Part shown: positions 16,901-25,441 of the stretch, one piece after another
Layout of the letters: each line of letters starts with the position of its first letter
How positions within the stretch are numbered: position 1 is the first letter of the stretch
Source: Prevotella sp.
GTDB lineage: Bacteria > Bacteroidota > Bacteroidia > Bacteroidales > Bacteroidaceae
NCBI GenBank assembly: GCA_022782305.1
Contig: JALFPC010000094.1
Coordinates: 1-40,874, forward strand
Length of the DNA: 40,874 bases
Direction: 5' to 3'
Translations under genes and position numbers: made by a program
Notes under the pieces: model-generated
Told to the model about the DNA's origin: nothing
What the model saw: the letters and a program-made list of their open reading frames with translations, nothing else
Database searches by the model: none

Positions 16901-17452
16901 CCTCTCACCGATGGCAAGAAGATGTTTAATATTCCTTGCGACCTCAAAGAGGCTTACGATACCGAATGCAAGAGCATAGTGAAACAGTTTGAAAAGGTTA
17001 TCATGCTGCATATCATCGACGATTGCTGGAAAGAGAACCTACGCGAATTGGATGAACTCAAGCATAGCGTACAAAACGCTTCGTATGAACAGAAAGACCC
17101 ACTGCTCATCTTCAAACTCGAGAGCGTCAAACTCTTTGACAACATGGTCAACAATATGAACAACCGCATCGTTTCCATTCTCATGCGCAGCGGAATTCCT
17201 GAAATGCAGCAAGAGGTGACACAGGCTCCACAAGAACCAGCGGCACCAAAGCAGCAATATACAGAAACCAAGACCAACCTCGATGAAGAGAAACTAAGCG
17301 ATCCTAATCAGGCTGCAGCTGCCGCTCATGACACTCGAGCACCTCAACCTCGCACTCCTATCATCAAGGATAAGTTGCCTGGACGCAATGACCCATGCCC
17401 TTGCGGCAGTGGCAAGAAATTCAAAAACTGCCACGGTAGGGGTCTGGTATAA
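13964..17452 (+). CDS. secA: Preprotein translocase ATPase SecA
   Basis: SecA drives proteins through SecYEG by ATP hydrolysis. I start it at the ATG at 13964 ([20 protein letters not shown]), because an in-frame GTG at 13886 lies on the promoter -7 box. The product is 1162 residues, longer than the roughly 900 of E. coli, as is usual in Bacteroidetes, with insertions in the first nucleotide-binding domain region (about 320-470) and around 690-730. Landmarks are [14 protein letters not shown] (Walker A), [17 protein letters not shown] (DEAD box), [20 protein letters not shown] and [12 protein letters not shown]. The C-terminal zinc motif [16 protein letters not shown] binds SecB or lipids in other bacteria. 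An ABC ATPase gene follows after 49 nt. Confidence 0.97.
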   Translation: MNFNKFLKSLFGDKSSRDMKLIQPLVEQVKAKTPEIEKLSNDELRERSKQIREYVQGTANDQKAKIQQLKDTIENTPLDERVGIFSQIDKLEKEVLDIYEKALNEVMAEVFAIVKETAKRFANNEDTVVTATDFDRELASNPKNDFITIDGDKALYHNHWTAGGNDLKWEMVHYDVQLFGGVVLHQGKIAEMATGEGKTLVATLPVFLNALTGNGVHVVTVNDYLAKRDSEWMGPLYMFHGLSVDCIDKHQPNSEARRNAYQADITFGTNNEFGFDYLRDNMAIQPADLVQRAHNYAIVDEVDSVLIDDARTPLIISGPVPKGDDQMFEEYQPLVERLVEAQRKLATKYLADAKQMIAEGREKNDQKLLADGFLSLYRSHKALPKNKPLIKYLSEEGIKAGMLKTEEIYMENNNRRMPEAVEPLYFVVEEKLNSCDLTDKGTEWLANQVNDKELFVLPDIASQLSQLESETGLTDEERLDKKDSLLNHYAVQSERVHTLQQLLKAYTMFNRDDEYVVIDGEVKIVDEQTGRIMEGRRWSDGLHQAVEAKEHVKVEAATQTFATITLQNYFRMYHKLAGMTGTASTESGEFWDIYKLDVVEIPTNRPVLRNDMDDRVYKTAREKYNAVIDEIIKMRTSGRPCLVGTTSVEISELISKMLGMRKIPHQVLNAKLHQKEADIVALAGQSSMGKVWVAADRAFTDLQSANAYAAKYNEELNTKSKKSKDNLLPAVVREEERLLGAVTIATNMAGRGTDIKLSADVKAAGGLAIIGTERHESRRVDRQLRGRAGRQGDPGSSVFYVSLEDKLMRLFASERIAAFMDRLGFKEGDLLEAPMLTKNIERAQRKVEENNFGIRKRLLEYDDVMNKQRTVIYEKRRHALMGERIGMDIANVIWDRVVSIIDNNDYQGCKEEFIRVFAMEVPFSEDDFINKKHDLLAEEAYQSAMESFTRKTDRIQTVASPIIKDVYENHGAMYERIMVPLTDGKKMFNIPCDLKEAYDTECKSIVKQFEKVIMLHIIDDCWKENLRELDELKHSVQNASYEQKDPLLIFKLESVKLFDNMVNNMNNRIVSILMRSGIPEMQQEVTQAPQEPAAPKQQYTETKTNLDEEKLSDPNQAAAAAHDTRAPQPRTPIIKDKLPGRNDPCPCGSGKKFKNCHGRGLV

Positions 17453-17501
17453 GATAGACTTAAATAGACCTTAAACAGTATATTAGATACATTATACATA
17501 T

Positions 17502-18221
17502 ATGATAAGGATATCTAATCTTAAGAAATCATTTGGTGAGGTAGTGGCATGCGATATTGACGCCCTCACCATCAAGAGCAATGAGATAATAGGTCTTGTC
17601 GGCAACAATGGTGCCGGCAAGACCACATTGTTTCGTCTTATCCTTGACCTGCTCAAACCTGATGAAGGAAGCGTATGCCTAAGCGGAAACAACGGCAACG
17701 AAATAGTAGAGGTGAGAGTAAACGAAAGCGAAGAATGGAAAACTTATACCGGTGCTTTTATCGACGACGGTTTTCTCATCGATTTCCTTACTGCCGACGA
17801 ATATCTTGATTTCATTGGCAAGATTAGCGGAATGACTCCTCAGGAGGTGAAAGAACGAAAGGACTATTTCAGCGAATTTGCTGCAGACGAACTGTTTGGC
17901 AACGACAAACTCATACGTAATCTCTCAGCTGGAAACAAGCAGAAAGTGGGCATCATCTCGGCACTCTTCAATAAACCGGAAATAGTAATACTCGACGAAC
18001 CATTCAACTTCCTCGATCCTTCCACTCAAAAGAGACTTAAAGGTCTAATAGAGGAATACCGTAAGGAAACAGGTGCCATTATTGTTATCAGTTCACACAA
18101 TCTCACACACACCGTTGATGTGTCTACACGTGTACTGTTGCTCGAAAGCGGCAAGATCATACAAGATATTGACAACAGCAACGGCGAGGCTGTAGACATA
18201 CTCAATGATTATTTCCAGTAA
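17502..18221 (+). CDS. ABC transporter ATP-binding protein
   Basis: The 239-residue protein is a single nucleotide-binding domain: Walker A GNNGAGKTTLF, a Q-loop region after it, signature LSAGNKQKVGI (instead of LSGGQ), Walker B VILDEPFNFLD and the switch His in ISSHNLTHTV. It resembles ATPases of the multidrug/antibiotic export (CcmA-like) class. No permease is adjacent, because it sits between secA (49 nt) and feoAB (36 nt), so its membrane partner must lie elsewhere or be absent. Substrate unknown. Confidence 0.9.
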   Translation: MIRISNLKKSFGEVVACDIDALTIKSNEIIGLVGNNGAGKTTLFRLILDLLKPDEGSVCLSGNNGNEIVEVRVNESEEWKTYTGAFIDDGFLIDFLTADEYLDFIGKISGMTPQEVKERKDYFSEFAADELFGNDKLIRNLSAGNKQKVGIISALFNKPEIVILDEPFNFLDPSTQKRLKGLIEEYRKETGAIIVISSHNLTHTVDVSTRVLLLESGKIIQDIDNSNGEAVDILNDYFQ

Positions 18222-18257
18222 ACAACTAATATAAAGGATATAATATCATATCTGCCC

Positions 18258-20753
18258 ATGAGGCTATCAGACTTAAACACAGGCGAAAAGGGCGTCATCG
18301 TCAAGGTGCTCGGTCACGGTGGATTCCGTAAACGAATTGTTGAAATGGGATTCATCAAGGGAAAGAGCGTAGAGGTATTGCTCAACGCACCACTTCAAGA
18401 CCCAGTAAAATACAAGATTATGGGCTATGAGGTGTCATTGCGCCATAGCGAAGCCGAGATGATAGAGATTATCTCTATTGACGAGGCAAAAGAGATGGAA
18501 GACAAGGGTGGACTAAAAGCATCGCAGTTGTCACGAAGTGTGACCGAAGATGACCAACCCCTGACAGCGCAACAACTTCATGATGCCGCTCTTCGCAAAA
18601 GACGTACTATCAATGTTGCACTCGTAGGAAATCCCAACTGCGGCAAGACGTCATTGTTTAATTTCGCATCTGGAGCACACGAGCATGTAGGCAACTATTC
18701 TGGAGTTACTGTAGATGCCAAAGTAGGGCATGCCTCATTCGAAGGGTATGAGTTCAATCTCGTTGACCTGCCAGGCACCTACTCTCTCTCAGCATACAGT
18801 CCCGAAGAGATGTATGTAAGGAAACAGATTATCGAGCAGACCCCAGACGTTATTATCAACGTATTGGACGCCAGCAACATAGAGCGCAACCTTTATCTAA
18901 CCACTCAACTCGTAGATATGCATCTGCGCATGGTTTGCGCCCTAAACATGTATGACGAGTTTGAAAGACGAGGCGACCAACTCGACCACCAGAAGCTGGG
19001 TCAACTACTCGGTGTGCCCATGATACCCACATCTTTCCGTACAGGGCGGGGTGTGGATCTGCTCTTCCATATCATCATCAACCTATATGAGGGTGTCGAC
19101 TTTCTTGATGACAATGGAAACATAAACCCCGAGGTTGCTGCTGACATCCAGAACTGGCATAAGGACTATGAAGGGCATCATGGGCATGATCATGCTGAGG
19201 ATTTCGCTCATGGTGTGAAGCCCAACACTGTATTCCGGCATGTACACCTCAACCACGGCAAACAAATAGAAAAAGCCATCGAAGCCATCAAGCAAGAATT
19301 GCGTAACGATGAACAGATAAGGCATAAATACTCGCTGCGTTATCTCTCTATAATTCTTCTTGGAAGAGACAAAAGCGCCGAACAACTCGTGGCCACACTG
19401 CCCAATGCCAACAAGATAATGGAGATAAGAGACCGCGAGGCTGCCATACTGAGCAAAGAAATGAAAGAAGATAGCGAAACGGCCATCATGGATGCCAAAT
19501 ATGCCATCATCCATGGTGCACTGCAAGAGTCTGGATATACGCCTGGCAATACCCAGGATGCCTATCAGGTTACCCAGATTTTCGACCGTGTGCTCACCAA
19601 TAGGATTGTCGGCTTTCCACTCTTTATCCTGTTGCTATATGTCATGTTTCAGGCTACCTTCATACTTGGGCAATATCCTATGGACTGGATAGAAGCGGGT
19701 GTGGCAGCAGTGGGTGACCTTTGCTCACGCTATCTGCCCGATGGTATGCTCAAAGACCTAATAGTAGATGGAGTTATAGGCGGAGTAGGTTCTGTGATAG
19801 TCTTTCTCCCTCAAATTCTTATCCTTTATGCCTTCATCTCCCTGATGGAAGACTCGGGATATATGTCGCGTGCTGCTTTTATCATGGATAAGTTGATGCA
19901 TAAGATGGGGCTCCACGGCAAATCATTTATTCCGCTTATCATGGCTTTCGGATGCAATGTGCCTGCTGTAATGGCCACACGTACGATTGAAAGCAGACGC
20001 TCGAGATTGGTTACCATGTTGGTGCTGCCCATGATGAGCTGCTCTGCCCGACTTCCCGTTTACGTGATGATAACAGGCACATTCTTCGCTGCACAATACC
20101 AAGCTTCTGTCATTGTGCTCCTTTATGTGATAGGCATTGTGATGGCTGTCGTCATGAGCCGCATATTAAGCAAATGGCTCATACCCGGCGATGATACACC
20201 CTTTGTCATGGAACTGCCTCCCTACCGCTTTCCCACAACCAAGGCCATCATGCGCCACACATGGGAGAAAGGCAAGCAATATCTGCGCAAGATGGGTGGC
20301 ATCATTCTTGTGGCAAGCATCATAGTATGGGCTCTGGGCTATTTCCCACATAATGAGGCACTCAGTCCACAAGAGCAGCAAGAGCAGAGTTATATAGGCA
20401 TGTTTGGCAAGGCCATCTCTCCTGTGTTTGAACCATTGGGCTTTGATTGGAAGATGGACGTTGGCCTTCTTACCGGCATGGGAGCCAAAGAGATAGTGGC
20501 TTCCACTATGGGTGTGCTATATAGCGGAGATGGTAGCGTGTCTGAAATAATGAGTGCAGAGGGCGTCACCCCACTTGTAGCTTTCAGTTTCCTTGTTTTC
20601 GTGCTCCTCTATTTCCCGTGCATAGCCACACTGGCGGCGATAAAGCAGGAATGTGGTTCATGGCGATGGGCTCTCTTCGCAGCCTTCTATACCACAGGTT
20701 TGGCATGGCTTTGTTCGGCCATTATCTATCAGATAGGTCGCCTTATCATTTAG
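18258..20753 (+). CDS. feoB: Ferrous iron transport protein, FeoA-FeoB fusion
   Basis: This takes up Fe2+ across the inner membrane. The 831-residue protein begins with a FeoA SH3-like domain (about 1-75; MRLSDLNTGEKGVIV, KRIVEMGFIKGKSVEV). After a linker comes the FeoB G domain from about 118: GNPNCGKTSLF (G1), GNYSGVTVD (G2), VDLPGTYSLS (G3) and LNMYDE (a G4-like site). A histidine-rich stretch at about 300-335 has 9 His in some 34 residues. The membrane part (about 450-830) includes the paired gates with GCNVPAVMATRTIESRRSR and SCSARLPVYVMI, and GMGAKEIVASTMGVLY. The end overlaps the stop codon of the convergent acyltransferase gene. Confidence 0.95.
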   Translation: MRLSDLNTGEKGVIVKVLGHGGFRKRIVEMGFIKGKSVEVLLNAPLQDPVKYKIMGYEVSLRHSEAEMIEIISIDEAKEMEDKGGLKASQLSRSVTEDDQPLTAQQLHDAALRKRRTINVALVGNPNCGKTSLFNFASGAHEHVGNYSGVTVDAKVGHASFEGYEFNLVDLPGTYSLSAYSPEEMYVRKQIIEQTPDVIINVLDASNIERNLYLTTQLVDMHLRMVCALNMYDEFERRGDQLDHQKLGQLLGVPMIPTSFRTGRGVDLLFHIIINLYEGVDFLDDNGNINPEVAADIQNWHKDYEGHHGHDHAEDFAHGVKPNTVFRHVHLNHGKQIEKAIEAIKQELRNDEQIRHKYSLRYLSIILLGRDKSAEQLVATLPNANKIMEIRDREAAILSKEMKEDSETAIMDAKYAIIHGALQESGYTPGNTQDAYQVTQIFDRVLTNRIVGFPLFILLLYVMFQATFILGQYPMDWIEAGVAAVGDLCSRYLPDGMLKDLIVDGVIGGVGSVIVFLPQILILYAFISLMEDSGYMSRAAFIMDKLMHKMGLHGKSFIPLIMAFGCNVPAVMATRTIESRRSRLVTMLVLPMMSCSARLPVYVMITGTFFAAQYQASVIVLLYVIGIVMAVVMSRILSKWLIPGDDTPFVMELPPYRFPTTKAIMRHTWEKGKQYLRKMGGIILVASIIVWALGYFPHNEALSPQEQQEQSYIGMFGKAISPVFEPLGFDWKMDVGLLTGMGAKEIVASTMGVLYSGDGSVSEIMSAEGVTPLVAFSFLVFVLLYFPCIATLAAIKQECGSWRWALFAAFYTTGLAWLCSAIIYQIGRLII

Positions 20754-21811
20754 TTTTTTCTCTTGTCATACCACACATTCATGCGGTTTGACAAGGGATT
20801 GACAAAGCATCTACGGGTAATCACAGACAGCAATAGCAACACTATGGAATAGGCAAAAAAGTTGGCAATGTCGCTATCTGCAAGAAAGCCCGTATGTGCC
20901 ACTATGCTGTCGGTAATCCTCACCACGGGGATATGTATGAGATATATCTCAAATGAAATGGTGCCAGCCCATAGCAACCGTTTGTCATGAAGGATTTGAG
21001 TTATCATGCCGCCCCTGTCGTCAGCCAAAGCAAAATACAAGATCACCATTGGCAGCACGAACCAAAAGCAGGATGCCGTGCGTATTCGATGTGGCAGTTC
21101 GGGATAGACAAATGCCAACACACATACAGATATCACCAGCATCACCTCTATCATAGTCTTGCGCCATGATGGCATCAATGCCAATGCGTCTCTTACTGTA
21201 TGCGCTCTGCTGCTCCGATATAATCTATATATCAATATACCTATGCAGAAATCCAATATGCGCATCATGGGATTGGCATATAGAATGGGATTTACGAGTT
21301 GCTCGGGCACAACACACATTATTAATATATATACTACCGCAACAGCAGAAACGGATATTATCATCTCCTTTCGCTTCATGGTCATGATGCAGGAGAATAA
21401 GATGCGAAAGAGGAGATAGAAGAAGAGGATATCACATAGAAACCATGAAGAACCATTTGCCACGAAATAGAAATCGTCAGAAGGCACCCAACTCTGCACA
21501 AGCAGCACATTGGTCAACAGCACCATCGGGCTATAGTCATTGCCCAACCTCCACTCCATAACGAGCATAATAGCCATGGTGAGGATATGCAGCGGATAGA
21601 CTTTAAACAACTGACGCATGAAAAGGCCTCGGGTTGAATAGGTGCCCTGCCCTATCCTGCCAGCATTGGCCAATGATAGCACAAAACCACTGAGCATAAA
21701 GAAGAAAGACACACCACACTCGCCACCAAAATCAAAGGTTCTATTTACGAAATGAGATATGACCACCAAATAGATAAACACAAAGCGCAGAGACTGTAGT
21801 GAGCGTATCAT
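20750..21811 (-). CDS. Acyltransferase family 3 membrane protein
   Basis: The 353-residue protein is an integral membrane protein with about ten helices. The start MIRSLQSLRFVFIYLVVISHFVN carries the family's usual first helix with a His near residue 20. GVSFFFMLSGFVLS is the second conserved segment. FEIYLIHIPVVRI near the C-terminus is also typical. Such enzymes add acetyl or other acyl groups to sugars of LPS, capsule or exopolysaccharide. The acceptor here is unknown, as no polysaccharide genes surround it. Its stop codon overlaps that of feoAB on the other strand. The DUF389 gene lies upstream on the same strand, about 31 nt away. Confidence 0.85.
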   Translation of the reverse strand: MIRSLQSLRFVFIYLVVISHFVNRTFDFGGECGVSFFFMLSGFVLSLANAGRIGQGTYSTRGLFMRQLFKVYPLHILTMAIMLVMEWRLGNDYSPMVLLTNVLLVQSWVPSDDFYFVANGSSWFLCDILFFYLLFRILFSCIMTMKRKEMIISVSAVAVVYILIMCVVPEQLVNPILYANPMMRILDFCIGILIYRLYRSSRAHTVRDALALMPSWRKTMIEVMLVISVCVLAFVYPELPHRIRTASCFWFVLPMVILYFALADDRGGMITQILHDKRLLWAGTISFEIYLIHIPVVRITDSIVAHTGFLADSDIANFFAYSIVLLLLSVITRRCFVNPLSNRMNVWYDKRKN

Positions 21812-21842
21812 AGTTTACACATTGCTACAAATACCATCATGC

Positions 21843-23192
21843 TCAGTTGGCCACCACCACTTTGATACTGTCGGCCTTGAGGCGCTCTCCCAGCCAACGC
21901 TGCAAACGATTGGTTTCGGCATTTATCTGCCGACCCCTAACCTTCACCACTGCCAACACATATTCTTTCACTGCGCCACTGTCGGCAGAAGCCTCTGCCG
22001 TACGCGAAAGGCCCAATCCATAGTATGACGGGAAGAGAACCTTCATCTCGCTATTGATATCATTGACCGATTGTCCATAGCGGGTATAAGAATAGAGTTG
22101 AGATTCCAGTTGGCGAATGCGTGCTGATTGCTCCAGCATCGTCTGGGTGTTGGCTTTGTTAGAAGAAGCAATATCCGTCAATTTATTGTTGAGCCTCAAC
22201 ACACTATCTGATTGTGTGCCCTGATAAATAGTTATCGTATATCCATCCAGGCCATAGTTGGCCATTTTGATTTGTGCATTGTCGCGCTCTTTGTTTTCGA
22301 TTTCTTTACCCACAGCCACCACACTCAACACCTTGTTTTTTTTGTTGATATCAGTAGAAATGATCTGTGTACCTTTAAACACCAGTTCATTCTTGACAAA
22401 CTTCCTTACATTGTTTTCAAAGAAACTCTTGCGTATGATGACCACGGTCATAAACACGGCTGGCACCATGGTAACGATTACCACAGCTAAGATATATCTT
22501 CTCACCCTTACCAATGTTTCATGATTGTCGTGGTGCTTGCGTTCAAATTTCATCATCCTTACACCTAAGAATGTGGCCAGGCATATAAAGACGGTATTGA
22601 TAAAAAAGAGATAGAAGGCACCAAAGAAATAATAAAGATTGCCCATGGCCAATCCATATCCGGCAGTACAGAGTGGTGGCATGAGGGCGGTGGCAATGGC
22701 CACACCCGGTATCACGTTGCCCTTGCCTTTTGTGGCCATGGCCAGTATTCCGGCAGCACCACCACAGAGTGCTATGAGCACATCATAGAGTGTTGGTGAG
22801 GTGCGGGCAAGCAGTTCTGATTGTGCTTCATTAAGTGGTGTAAGTGCAAAATAGATTGTGGCTGTAATCACACTTATCACCGTGGCCACGGCATAATTCT
22901 TAAAAGCTCTCTTGAGCAATGCGAAATCATTTATCCCCACAGCCAGACCCATACCGATGATTGGTCCCATAAGGGGTGAGATGAGCATGGCACCGATGAT
23001 TACTGCCGTTGAATTGACATTCAATCCCAGCGATGCAATAAAGATTGCAAATATTAGCACCCAGAGGTTAGCTCCATGAAACACCACCCCACTGCTTATC
23101 TGATGGATGGTTTCCTGCTCGTCTTCCTTGTCGGGTAGCACATTGAAATATCCCTTGATGACATTCCAGATATTATTGAAATCACTTGCCAT
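21843..23192 (-). CDS. DUF389 (TIGR00341-type) membrane protein
   Basis: I start it at the ATG at 23192 (MASDFNNIWNVIKGYFNVLPDKEDEQ), giving about 449 residues. An in-frame ATG 27 nt upstream is possible. The family core is a block of membrane helices with LWVLIFAIFIASLGLNVNST, IIGAMLISPLMGPIIGMGLA and GVAIATALMPPLCTAGYGLA. After about residue 250 comes a soluble part with a coiled-coil-like stretch and a C-terminal domain ending in LQRWLGERLKADSIKVVV. The biochemical role of this family is not established. It has a promoter at 23299-23328 and a leader of about 100 nt. Confidence 0.85.
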   Translation of the reverse strand: MASDFNNIWNVIKGYFNVLPDKEDEQETIHQISSGVVFHGANLWVLIFAIFIASLGLNVNSTAVIIGAMLISPLMGPIIGMGLAVGINDFALLKRAFKNYAVATVISVITATIYFALTPLNEAQSELLARTSPTLYDVLIALCGGAAGILAMATKGKGNVIPGVAIATALMPPLCTAGYGLAMGNLYYFFGAFYLFFINTVFICLATFLGVRMMKFERKHHDNHETLVRVRRYILAVVIVTMVPAVFMTVVIIRKSFFENNVRKFVKNELVFKGTQIISTDINKKNKVLSVVAVGKEIENKERDNAQIKMANYGLDGYTITIYQGTQSDSVLRLNNKLTDIASSNKANTQTMLEQSARIRQLESQLYSYTRYGQSVNDINSEMKVLFPSYYGLGLSRTAEASADSGAVKEYVLAVVKVRGRQINAETNRLQRWLGERLKADSIKVVVAN

Positions 23193-23298
23193 AATAGTTA
23201 GTATTATATATCTTGTCACACCTTACAATGTTTTTTTTTCTTAGCCAAAAGGCTTTAGTCAACGGCAGGGGGCATGACTTATCCTGTCATTACGACTA

Positions 23299-23328
23299 CA
23301 AAAGTAATAAAAAAAAGGTATGAACAAA
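23299..23328 (-). promoter_or_regulatory. Promoter of the DUF389 gene
   Basis: On the minus strand TTTG at 23328-23325, an 18-bp spacer, and TACTTTTG at 23306-23299. The leader to 23192 is about 100 nt and contains a small hairpin (AGCC, AAAA, GGCT) near 23254 next to an A/T-rich run. Confidence 0.6.
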
Positions 23329-23381
23329 CAGATATATGTTTATTTTTGACTTCTATTATGCGTTTTCTATGAATATTTTTG

Positions 23382-23389
23382 TAATTTTG
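23382..23389 (+). promoter_or_regulatory. dsbD promoter -7 box
   Basis: TAATTTTG followed by CACAC, 27 nt before the chosen dsbD ATG at 23417. It lies inside the upstream open frame, which argues against the earlier ATG at 23336. Confidence 0.6.
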
Positions 23390-23416
23390 CACACAAATAG
23401 AATTATTAATACAGCA

Positions 23417-25441
23417 ATGAAAAAGTTTTTTCTACTGATTACCTTATCTTGTCTGACCATATTGGCCAATGCCCAGATGGTAGACCCAGTGCGATTCACA
23501 TCTAATCTCAAGATGCTCAAGGGAGATGAAGCAGAGATTATCTTCTCTGCCACCATCGACAAAGGATGGCATCTGTATTCTACAGACTTAGGCAGCGATG
23601 GTCCCATTTCAGCCTCTTTTCACAGTGTAAAGATGGATGGTGCCAAACCTGTTGGCAAACTCCAGCACAGAGGCAAGGAGATATCTCAATACGACGAGAT
23701 GTTTGGCATGAAACTGCGTTTCTTTGAAGGTAGCGCCCAATTTGTACAGAAAATCAGGTTTACAAAAGAGAATTATTCCATTGATTGTTATCTTGAATTT
23801 GGTGCGTGCAATGATGAGACTTGCCTGCCCCCTACTCAGGTATCGCTCGTAAAGAGCGGCAAGTCGCCTGCCTATGATGGTCAAGCCAAGGTTGAAGCAA
23901 AATCTGAAGAGGTTGAAAAGGCTGAAGCCCCCATTGCCACCGACACGGTGAAGGTTGTGGCCACCGATAGTGCCAAAATCGACACGGCGACAGTGATGTC
24001 TGGAGACGACAGCAAGAAACTCTGGCAACCTGTTATTAGCGAACTCAAGGCCTTCGACGAAGGTGATGCCACCAATGGTTCTCTGCTCTATATCTTCTTT
24101 GCTGGTATAGTGGGTGGATTCTTAGCATTGCTCACTCCATGTGTATGGCCAATCATACCTATGACTGTTAGTTTCTTCCTCAAGCGCAACAAAGAGCGCA
24201 GCAAAGCCATCAAAGAGGCTGCCACCTATGGTGTCAGCATCGTGGTCATCTATGTATTGCTGGGGTTGGTGGTTACCTTGCTGTTTGGAGCCAGCGCACT
24301 CAATGCTCTGTCTACCAATGCGATATTCAATATCTGCTTCTGCCTATTGCTGATAGTCTTTGCGGCTTCTTTCTTCGGAGCCTTTGAGATTACTCTCCCC
24401 TCATCATGGAGCAATAAGATAGACGAGAAATCTGAAAACACCAGCGGCATGCTCAGCATCTTCCTCATGGCGTTTACACTCACGCTCGTGTCTTTCTCAT
24501 GCACAGGACCGATTATCGGATTCCTTCTGGTGGCCGTATCCACACAGGGCAGCATTGTGGCTCCCACTGTGGGCATGCTTGGCTTTGCCATTGCGCTGGC
24601 CATCCCCTTCACCCTCTTTGCCATGTTCCCAAGCTTGCTCAAGTCTGCACCTAAGTCTGGAGGTTGGATGAACGTGGTAAAGGTTACCCTGGGTTTTATC
24701 GAATTGGCCTTTGCGCTCAAGTTCCTCTCTGTTGCCGACCTGGCCTATGGATGGCATATCCTTGACCGCGAAGTGTTTATAAGCCTGTGGATAGTGATAT
24801 TCGGACTCCTCGGCATTTATCTGCTCGGATGGCTTAAGTTCCCACACGACGACCCCGAGCACCGCACCAACGTGCCACAATTCTTCCTGGCCATGATATC
24901 ATTGGCTTTTACTATCTATATGATACCTGGACTCTGGGGGGCTCCTCTCAAGGCCATCAGCGCATTTGCACCTCCCATCAACACCCAAGACTTCAACTTG
25001 CATAAAGAAACCGTAGAGGCTAAATATCATGATTATGAGGAAGGTATGGCTGCGGCCAAGGCTGCCGGCAAACCAGTCATGGTTGACTTTACTGGATTTG
25101 GTTGTGTCAACTGCCGCAAGATGGAAGCTGCTGTATGGACAGACCCTAAAGTGGCTCAGATCTTGAATGATAAATATGTGCTCATCTCACTGTATGTTGA
25201 CGACAAAACACCGCTGGCTCAACCTATCACCGTAAATGAGAATGGTCAGGAGCGAGTATTGAGAACGGTAGGCGACAAGTGGAGTTATCTGCAGAGAGTA
25301 AAGGTGGGTGCCAATACCCAACCCTTCTATGTATTGCTCGACAATGAGGGTAAGCCGCTGGCTGGCAGCCGCTCTTACGATGAGAATATTCAAGAATATG
25401 TGGATTATCTCCAGATGGGACTTGACAACTATAACAAATGA
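23417..25441 (+). CDS. dsbD: Thiol:disulfide interchange protein DsbD
   Basis: DsbD carries electrons from cytoplasmic thioredoxin to periplasmic thiol proteins. The chosen start gives 674 residues with a clean signal peptide (MKKFFLLITLSCLTILANAQ), and the promoter box lies just upstream. All three cysteine pairs are visible: GACNDETCLPP in the N-terminal domain, LTPCVWPIIPMT with SFSCTGPIIGFL in the membrane domain, and VDFTGFGCVNCRKME in the C-terminal thioredoxin-like domain. A linker rich in E, V, A and T (about 150-215) joins the first and second parts. About eight membrane helices lie between 220 and 520. The stop codon overlaps the cyuA start (ATGA). Confidence 0.93.
   Translation: MKKFFLLITLSCLTILANAQMVDPVRFTSNLKMLKGDEAEIIFSATIDKGWHLYSTDLGSDGPISASFHSVKMDGAKPVGKLQHRGKEISQYDEMFGMKLRFFEGSAQFVQKIRFTKENYSIDCYLEFGACNDETCLPPTQVSLVKSGKSPAYDGQAKVEAKSEEVEKAEAPIATDTVKVVATDSAKIDTATVMSGDDSKKLWQPVISELKAFDEGDATNGSLLYIFFAGIVGGFLALLTPCVWPIIPMTVSFFLKRNKERSKAIKEAATYGVSIVVIYVLLGLVVTLLFGASALNALSTNAIFNICFCLLLIVFAASFFGAFEITLPSSWSNKIDEKSENTSGMLSIFLMAFTLTLVSFSCTGPIIGFLLVAVSTQGSIVAPTVGMLGFAIALAIPFTLFAMFPSLLKSAPKSGGWMNVVKVTLGFIELAFALKFLSVADLAYGWHILDREVFISLWIVIFGLLGIYLLGWLKFPHDDPEHRTNVPQFFLAMISLAFTIYMIPGLWGAPLKAISAFAPPINTQDFNLHKETVEAKYHDYEEGMAAAKAAGKPVMVDFTGFGCVNCRKMEAAVWTDPKVAQILNDKYVLISLYVDDKTPLAQPITVNENGQERVLRTVGDKWSYLQRVKVGANTQPFYVLLDNEGKPLAGSRSYDENIQEYVDYLQMGLDNYNK

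Noticed and set aside
23336..23416. 27-residue N-terminal extension of DsbD
   Set aside because: It contains the TAATTTTG promoter box and would bury the signal peptide that begins at 23417.
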